Origin: Aequorivita sp.
Lineage (GTDB): Bacteria; Bacteroidota; Bacteroidia; Flavobacteriales; Flavobacteriaceae
Direction: 5' to 3'
DNA length: 9,341 nt
Assembly: GCA_020435865.1 (NCBI GenBank)
Contig: JAGQYZ010000043.1
Coordinates: 1 to 9,341, forward strand
A program made the position numbers and the translations under genes. Below, piece after piece: positions 5,808 through 9,341 of this stretch; position 1 is the stretch's first letter, and every line of letters begins with the position of its first letter. The notes under the pieces were generated by a model. It was not told the DNA's origin and did not search any database. It was given only the letters and a program-made list of their open reading frames with translations.

Positions 5808-7232
5808 TTAACAATCACTAATATTTACTTGTACAGCCAAACCACCTTCACTAGTTTCTTTGTATTTTGAAGTCATATCCTTGGCGGTTTCCCACATGGT
5901 GGCAATTACTTTATCGAGCGGCACTTTGGCTTTTGAAGGGTCACTATCCAAAGCCATTTCACAAGCATTTATAGCCTTTATGGCTCCCATTGCATTGCGC
6001 TCAATACAAGGAATTTGAACCAAGCCGGCAATTGGGTCGCAGGTCATTCCTAAATGATGTTCCATTGCAATTTCACTGGCCATCAAGCATTGTTCCGGTG
6101 TTCCGCCCATCAATTCGCAAAGTGCTCCAGCCGCCATTGACGAAGAAACTCCAATCTCTGCTTGGCAACCGCCCATGGCGGCGGAAATGGTAGAACCTTT
6201 TTTGAAAATGCTTCCAATTTCTCCTGCTACCAAAAGGAATTTTTTTACATCATCAAAGTTTGCATCGTGGTTTTCAATCACCATATAATATAGCATCACG
6301 GCTGGAATAACACCTGCGCTTCCATTGGTTGGAGCTGTAACAACACGGCCTAACGAAGCATTCACTTCATTTACGGCGAGTGCAAAACACGAAACCCATT
6401 TCAGAATTTGACGAAACTTTACTTCTGTTTTTCTTATTGCACCAATCCATTCCGTGGCATTCGTGTATTTGTAATCACCAATTAGATTTTTGTTCATCTC
6501 AAATGCTCTCCGTGTAACATTGAGTCCACCAGGCAAAGTGCCTTCGGTGTGCGCGCCTACGTACATTGAATCTAGCATTACATCCCAGATTTTTTTTAAA
6601 CCGGCATTTATTTCGGTTTCGCTTCTGAGTGATTTTTCGTTTTCGAGAACTACTTCAGAAATGGTTTTGCCTTCGGCTCTACAGTATGCCAGAAGTTCCA
6701 CTCCTTTTTCAATAGGGAAGGGGAATTGTGCAAATTTTGCCAATTTTATTTTTTTGCGCTTTCTTGCTTTTTTTACGGTAAAACCCCCACCGATAGAATA
6801 GAAAGAAGAGGATTTTTTGGAACCATCTCTCAGAGTAGCTTTGAACGTCATTCCGTTGGGGTGAAATTCTAAAAACTTTCGGTTGAAGATGATGTTTTGC
6901 TTTGGAATAAAAGGCACTTCAAGCTCGTTATTAAGTTTCAATTTATTTTCAGAATTGATAAAATCAATCTCCCTTTCAATGTTTTCAATAGGAAAAGTTA
7001 CGGGATCAAAACCTGAAAGTCCCAACATCACTGCAATATCTGTAGCATGGCCTTTTCCAGTTAAAGACAACGAGCCGTAAAGATCCACCGAAACCTCTAC
7101 TACATCTTCGAATTGACTTTTCTCTTTCAATTCTCCAATCCATCGCAAGGCCGCACGCCAAGGCCCCAAAGTGTGCGAGCTGGACGGGCCAACTCCTATT
7201 TTTAGCATATCGAAAACGCTGATACTTTCCAT
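5808..7232 (-). CDS. sdaA: L-serine ammonia-lyase (iron-sulfur dependent, single chain)
   Basis: This enzyme deaminates L-serine to pyruvate and ammonia using a catalytic [4Fe-4S] cluster rather than PLP. The 474-aa chain has the beta domain first ([19 protein letters not shown] at 7-25) and the alpha domain after about 175. Cluster cysteines are visible as Cys356 ([19 protein letters not shown]), Cys398 ([14 protein letters not shown]) and Cys409 ([11 protein letters not shown]), each offset by exactly 13 from the Legionella ligands as I recall them (343, 385, 396). The last residue is Cys474 (NISDC), matching the known tail-in-mouth C-terminal cysteine. [14 protein letters not shown] [14 protein letters not shown] (298-311) is another signature. 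A very basic stretch lies at about 154-164. The gene diverges from umuD and converges on the NTF2-like gene. Fe-S dependence implies oxygen sensitivity. Confident. Confidence 0.96.
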   Translation of the reverse strand: MESISVFDMLKIGVGPSSSHTLGPWRAALRWIGELKEKSQFEDVVEVSVDLYGSLSLTGKGHATDIAVMLGLSGFDPVTFPIENIEREIDFINSENKLKLNNELEVPFIPKQNIIFNRKFLEFHPNGMTFKATLRDGSKKSSSFYSIGGGFTVKKARKRKKIKLAKFAQFPFPIEKGVELLAYCRAEGKTISEVVLENEKSLRSETEINAGLKKIWDVMLDSMYVGAHTEGTLPGGLNVTRRAFEMNKNLIGDYKYTNATEWIGAIRKTEVKFRQILKWVSCFALAVNEVNASLGRVVTAPTNGSAGVIPAVMLYYMVIENHDANFDDVKKFLLVAGEIGSIFKKGSTISAAMGGCQAEIGVSSSMAAGALCELMGGTPEQCLMASEIAMEHHLGMTCDPIAGLVQIPCIERNAMGAIKAINACEMALDSDPSKAKVPLDKVIATMWETAKDMTSKYKETSEGGLAVQVNISDC

Positions 7233-7248
7233 AAATTTTATCTTGAGC

Positions 7249-7256
7249 CAAACCTA
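7249..7256 (-). promoter_or_regulatory. -7 element for sdaA
   Basis: On the minus strand TAGGTTTG exactly matches TAnnTTTG and ends 16 bp before the sdaA ATG. A TTTA (7281-7278, minus) lies 21 nt upstream as an approximate -33 box (consensus TTTG). The predicted leader is very short, about 10 nt. Confidence 0.5.
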
Positions 7257-7343
7257 AGAAATTTTAGTAGATTCTGCTAAATGGAACGTATTAATTGTTC
7301 ATAATTTATATTGGAAATAATCCATAAAATAGGAAAAATTCCA

Positions 7344-7351
7344 TATTTTTG
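7344..7351 (+). promoter_or_regulatory. -7 element for umuDC, almost touching the start codon
   Basis: TATTTTTG is an exact TAnnTTTG match ending 4 nt before the umuD ATG (7356). If used, the transcript would begin at or just inside the start codon, making it leaderless or nearly so. Just upstream are short inverted motifs TGGAAATAATCCA (7312-7324) and GGAAAAATTCC (7332-7342) that could be operator sites. No standard LexA box is seen. Confidence 0.35.
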
Positions 7352-7355
7352 AATT

Positions 7356-7730
7356 ATGGAAACCTTCACTTCAGGGAAACTTACAAAAGTAAAAAGTAGG
7401 CACGAGCCGGGTGTTTCAAAACAAACTGGTTTTTCAAGCCCCGCCACGCATTATCTGGAACCTACGATTGATTTGAACCAAGAATTGGTAATAAACCGTG
7501 ATGCTACTTTTTTTGTTCGGGTTGATGGAGATGCTTTTAAGGAGCATAACATTTTCGACAATGATGTATTGATTATTGACCGCTCGCTCCCCCAAGATTT
7601 TAATGCGGTGGCGCTAGTTGTGAAAGACGGAGAATTTAAAATACAGCGTATTCCTTTTGGTTTTTCTGAAGAAACGGAAGAGTTTACCGTTTGGGGAATA
7701 ATAACTTATATAATCCATTACGCCCGATGA
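7356..7730 (+). CDS. umuD: UmuD homologue lacking catalytic and cleavage residues (pol V accessory subunit)
   Basis: The 124-aa protein aligns with UmuD over its LexA-like peptidase-S24 fold: GFSSPATHYLEPTIDLNQEL (25-44), FFVRVDGDAF (52-61), DVLIIDRSL (70-78), DGEFKIQRI (91-99) and VWGIITYII (112-120). Normal UmuD cuts itself after Cys24 on RecA filaments to give UmuD', which activates UmuC. Here numbering matches E. coli UmuD, but Ser60 is Ala (codon GCT at 7533-7535), Lys97 is Gln (CAG at 7644-7646), and the Cys24-Gly25 site is Thr24-Gly25. Self-cleavage by the usual Ser/Lys dyad therefore looks impossible. The frame is intact and its TGA overlaps the umuC ATG (ATGA, 7727-7730), so the gene is maintained and coupled rather than decayed. 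It may work as a permanently uncut or structural partner of UmuC. Homology is strong; loss of activity is read directly; the role is inferred. Confidence 0.9.
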   Translation: METFTSGKLTKVKSRHEPGVSKQTGFSSPATHYLEPTIDLNQELVINRDATFFVRVDGDAFKEHNIFDNDVLIIDRSLPQDFNAVALVVKDGEFKIQRIPFGFSEETEEFTVWGIITYIIHYAR

Positions 7731-8998
7731 TTGCCTTGGTAGACTGCAATAGCTTTTACGCCTGCTGCGAGCAGGTTTTTAGGCCTGATTTGTTGGGGAA
7801 ACCCGTGGTTGTTTTAAGTAATAATGATGGTTGTGTAATTGCCGCAAATAAAGAAGCAAAGGCCATTACGGACATCCCTATGTTTGAACCAGTTTTTAAA
7901 ATTAAAGACCGATTGATAGCCCATAAAGTGAACTTTTTTTCTTCAAACTATACTTTGTATGGAGAAATGTCACAGCGGGTGATGAATATTTTGGGGACAT
8001 TTTCTCCCAACGTTGAAGTCTATAGCATAGATGAAGCCTTTGCAGATCTTTCGGGAATGAATACTGTTTCGTTAAATGAATATGGACATTTAATAAAAGA
8101 GACTATTAAAAAAAGTACAGGATTGCCAGTGGGCGTGGGAATCGCACCCACAAAAGTATTGGCAAAGCTGGCAAATCGAATATCAAAAAAAAAGATAGAG
8201 AATAACCACGTTTTTGTAATCGATTCCGAAGAAAAAAGAATTGAAGCATTGAAATGGTGCAAAATAGGTGATGTTTGGGGCATAGGTAGAAAGCATGCGG
8301 AGCGGTTGAAAAACATAGGTGTTTACAATGCTTTTCAATTTACAGAATTACCGCTTCAATGGGCTCGGAAAGAAATGACGGTTGTAGGCGAGCGCACGTG
8401 GCGTGAGCTAAGAGGCGAACCATGCAATCAATTTGTAATGCAACCGCCTCCTAAAAAAGGTATTGGAACCGCTAAATCCTTCGGTAGAAAACTACCAGAT
8501 TTAGAACGCATAGAAGAAGCCTGCGCCTATTACATAAGCGAGGTGAGTGAGGTGCTTCGTGCCCAAAAATCCTGCGCTACGTATATACATGTTTTTATAG
8601 TAACCAATTATCACAGCAATGTGGACAAGCAATATTCCGATAGCCGTACGGTTACGCTCGATATTCCCACAAATGATACCTTCAAACTTATTTCCGCCGC
8701 GCGAAAAGCATTGGTGGAAATTTATAAACCTGGCTATCGTTACAAAAAAGTGGGGGTAAACCTTACTGGCATTATTCCACAGGAGTATGTGCAGGGCAAT
8801 CTTTTTCACCAACCTTCAAAACTGAACAATTCAAAGCTTATAGAAACCTTTGATGCCATCAACCGAAAATTTGGAAAAGCAACCATTTCCTCAGGATTGG
8901 TAGGCACACGAATTAGCGAATGGGAACTTATTAAAAAAGAGCGAAGTCCGCGCTATACTACACAGTGGGGGGAACTTCTTCAAGTAAATTCCAAGTAG
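7727..8998 (+). CDS. umuC: DNA polymerase V catalytic subunit (Y-family)
   Basis: The 423-aa Y-family translesion polymerase copies damaged DNA with UmuD'. Catalytic acidic residues are Asp6 (MIALVDCNSFYACCEQVF), Asp102 and Glu103 (VYSIDEAFADLSG), equivalent to E. coli Asp6, Asp101 and Glu102. SNNDGCVIAANKEAK (31-45) and VGVGIAPTKVLAKLAN (135-150) lie in the palm/fingers region, and a helix-hairpin-helix segment follows at WGIGRKHAERLKNIGVY (184-200). The little-finger domain extends to about 350, with a candidate beta-clamp pentapeptide QGNLF (356-360). The C-terminal DUF4113-like tail includes SGLVGTRISEWELIKKERSPRYTTQW (389-414). The start is ATG at 7727, overlapping the umuD stop by ATGA; a longer frame from TTG 7691 is rejected. 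Catalytically it looks intact, which contrasts with the altered UmuD partner. Confidence 0.95.
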   Translation: MIALVDCNSFYACCEQVFRPDLLGKPVVVLSNNDGCVIAANKEAKAITDIPMFEPVFKIKDRLIAHKVNFFSSNYTLYGEMSQRVMNILGTFSPNVEVYSIDEAFADLSGMNTVSLNEYGHLIKETIKKSTGLPVGVGIAPTKVLAKLANRISKKKIENNHVFVIDSEEKRIEALKWCKIGDVWGIGRKHAERLKNIGVYNAFQFTELPLQWARKEMTVVGERTWRELRGEPCNQFVMQPPPKKGIGTAKSFGRKLPDLERIEEACAYYISEVSEVLRAQKSCATYIHVFIVTNYHSNVDKQYSDSRTVTLDIPTNDTFKLISAARKALVEIYKPGYRYKKVGVNLTGIIPQEYVQGNLFHQPSKLNNSKLIETFDAINRKFGKATISSGLVGTRISEWELIKKERSPRYTTQWGELLQVNSK

Positions 8999-9012
8999 CA
9001 TACAGCAAATAT

Positions 9013-9049
9013 CAAATTCCAAAGAGCCACATAGCCCTTTTGGAATTTG
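9013..9049 (+). terminator. Hairpin after umuC (possible terminator)
   Basis: Arms CAAATTCCAAA (9013-9023) and TTTGGAATTTG (9039-9049) are perfectly complementary over 11 bp with a 15-nt loop, beginning 14 nt after the umuC stop. The position suits a terminator, but the stem is A/T-rich and no T-run follows, so it is not a classical intrinsic one. Confidence 0.45.
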
Positions 9050-9050
9050 C

Positions 9051-9071
9051 ATTATGACATCATGTCATAAT
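9051..9071. promoter_or_regulatory. Perfect 10+1+10 palindrome upstream of dnaK (putative operator)
   Basis: Arms ATTATGACAT (9051-9060) and ATGTCATAAT (9062-9071) are exact reverse complements around a single C at 9061. A perfect 21-bp odd palindrome with TGACA/TGTCA cores in a promoter region strongly suggests a binding site for a dimeric regulator. It lies 75 bp before the dnaK ATG and just after the umuC hairpin. It does not match CIRCE, LexA, CRP or Fur sites, so no regulator is named. Confidence 0.55.
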
Positions 9072-9079
9072 CGTCCTGC

Positions 9080-9095
9080 TGGCACAATCATTGTC
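9080..9095 (+). promoter_or_regulatory. Sigma-54-like -24/-12 element or second operator before dnaK
   Basis: TGGCAC, 5 nt, then TTGTC resembles the sigma-54 consensus TGGCAC-N5-TTGC. The GG (9081-9082) and the -12 dinucleotide (9093-9094) have the right 10-nt separation, but the usual GC is GT. The same bases also form an odd palindrome, ACAAT-C-ATTGT (9084-9094), centred 28 bp from the 9061 palindrome, so it may instead be a second regulator site. A sigma-54 start would fall near 9106, giving a leader of about 40 nt. No TAnnTTTG is seen before dnaK. Confidence 0.35.
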
Positions 9096-9130
9096 TTATA
9101 CAGTGCGTAATTAAATTTTTTTAGAAATAA

Positions 9131-9341
<211 letters not shown>

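Noticed and set aside
7006..7251. Minus-strand 81-codon frame over the sdaA start
   Set aside because: It is an out-of-frame shadow of sdaA with no protein-like motifs.
7264..7278. Imperfect palindrome TAGTAGATTCTGCTA upstream of sdaA and umuD
   Set aside because: It is short and imperfect in an A/T-rich region, with no second copy to support it as an operator.
7284..7300. GAAC-N9-GTTC as a LexA box for umuDC
   Set aside because: Bacillus-type LexA boxes need a 4-nt spacer (GAAC-N4-GTTC). The 9-nt spacer does not fit, and no CTGT-N8-ACAG site is present either.
7691..7726. A TTG start that would lengthen UmuC by 12 residues
   Set aside because: The ATG at 7727 overlaps the umuD stop as ATGA and begins MIALVDCNSFYACC, exactly where family members start.
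9051..9071. CIRCE (HrcA) element before dnaK
   Set aside because: CIRCE has 9-bp arms around a 9-nt spacer (TTAGCACTC type). This palindrome has a 1-nt centre and unrelated arms.

Overview
The window looks like a chromosomal segment of a marine-type member of the Bacteroidota, most likely Flavobacteriaceae. The reasons are low GC content with A/T-rich, SD-poor start regions, several close matches to the Bacteroidota -7 element TAnnTTTG, and flavobacterial-looking versions of RluA, PanB, SdaA, UmuDC and DnaK. No rRNA, tRNA, CRISPR array, insertion sequence or prophage is visible. It reads as ordinary chromosome with one accessory-looking signalling cassette.

Layout. (1) 1-905, minus strand: the start of an unknown gene (1-56) and, upstream of it, a 271-aa peptidoglycan-binding/CHAP-like hydrolase with no signal peptide. 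(2) 906-1181: a divergent regulatory region with four tandem AGGG-A/T-CCCT palindromes spaced about 22 bp apart. (3) 1182-3656, plus strand: a tightly packed four-gene cassette of a 115-aa soluble protein of unknown function, a seven-helix membrane protein, a HisKA_3 histidine kinase without a sensor domain, and a NarL/FixJ-type response regulator. (4) 3653-5257, minus strand: an RluA-family pseudouridine synthase and panB (pantothenate synthesis). (5) 5329-5793: a secreted NTF2/SnoaL-like protein. (6) 5808-7232, minus strand: iron-sulfur L-serine dehydratase. (7) 7356-8998: a umuD-umuC pair overlapping by ATGA. (8) 8999-9145: a hairpin, then two odd palindromes (one possibly a sigma-54-like element), in front of (9) the 5' end of dnaK, cut by the window edge.

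Most noteworthy: (a) the small protein / 7TM / kinase / regulator cassette behind a phased operator array, which looks like a self-contained signalling system of unknown input. The kinase has no sensor domain, so the 7TM protein is the natural candidate for input, and the LuxR-type regulator is the natural candidate reader of the array. (b) The UmuD homologue is intact in frame and translationally coupled to UmuC, yet lacks both catalytic residues (Ala at the Ser60 position, Gln at the Lys97 position) and the cleavage-site Cys (Thr24). It appears to be a pseudoprotease that cannot self-cleave to UmuD'. (c) A 10+1+10 perfect palindrome lies between umuC and dnaK.

All function calls come from reading motifs by eye; no database search was run. 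Residue equivalences to E. coli UmuD/UmuC/PanB and Legionella SdaA come from remembered family knowledge and conserved spacing.
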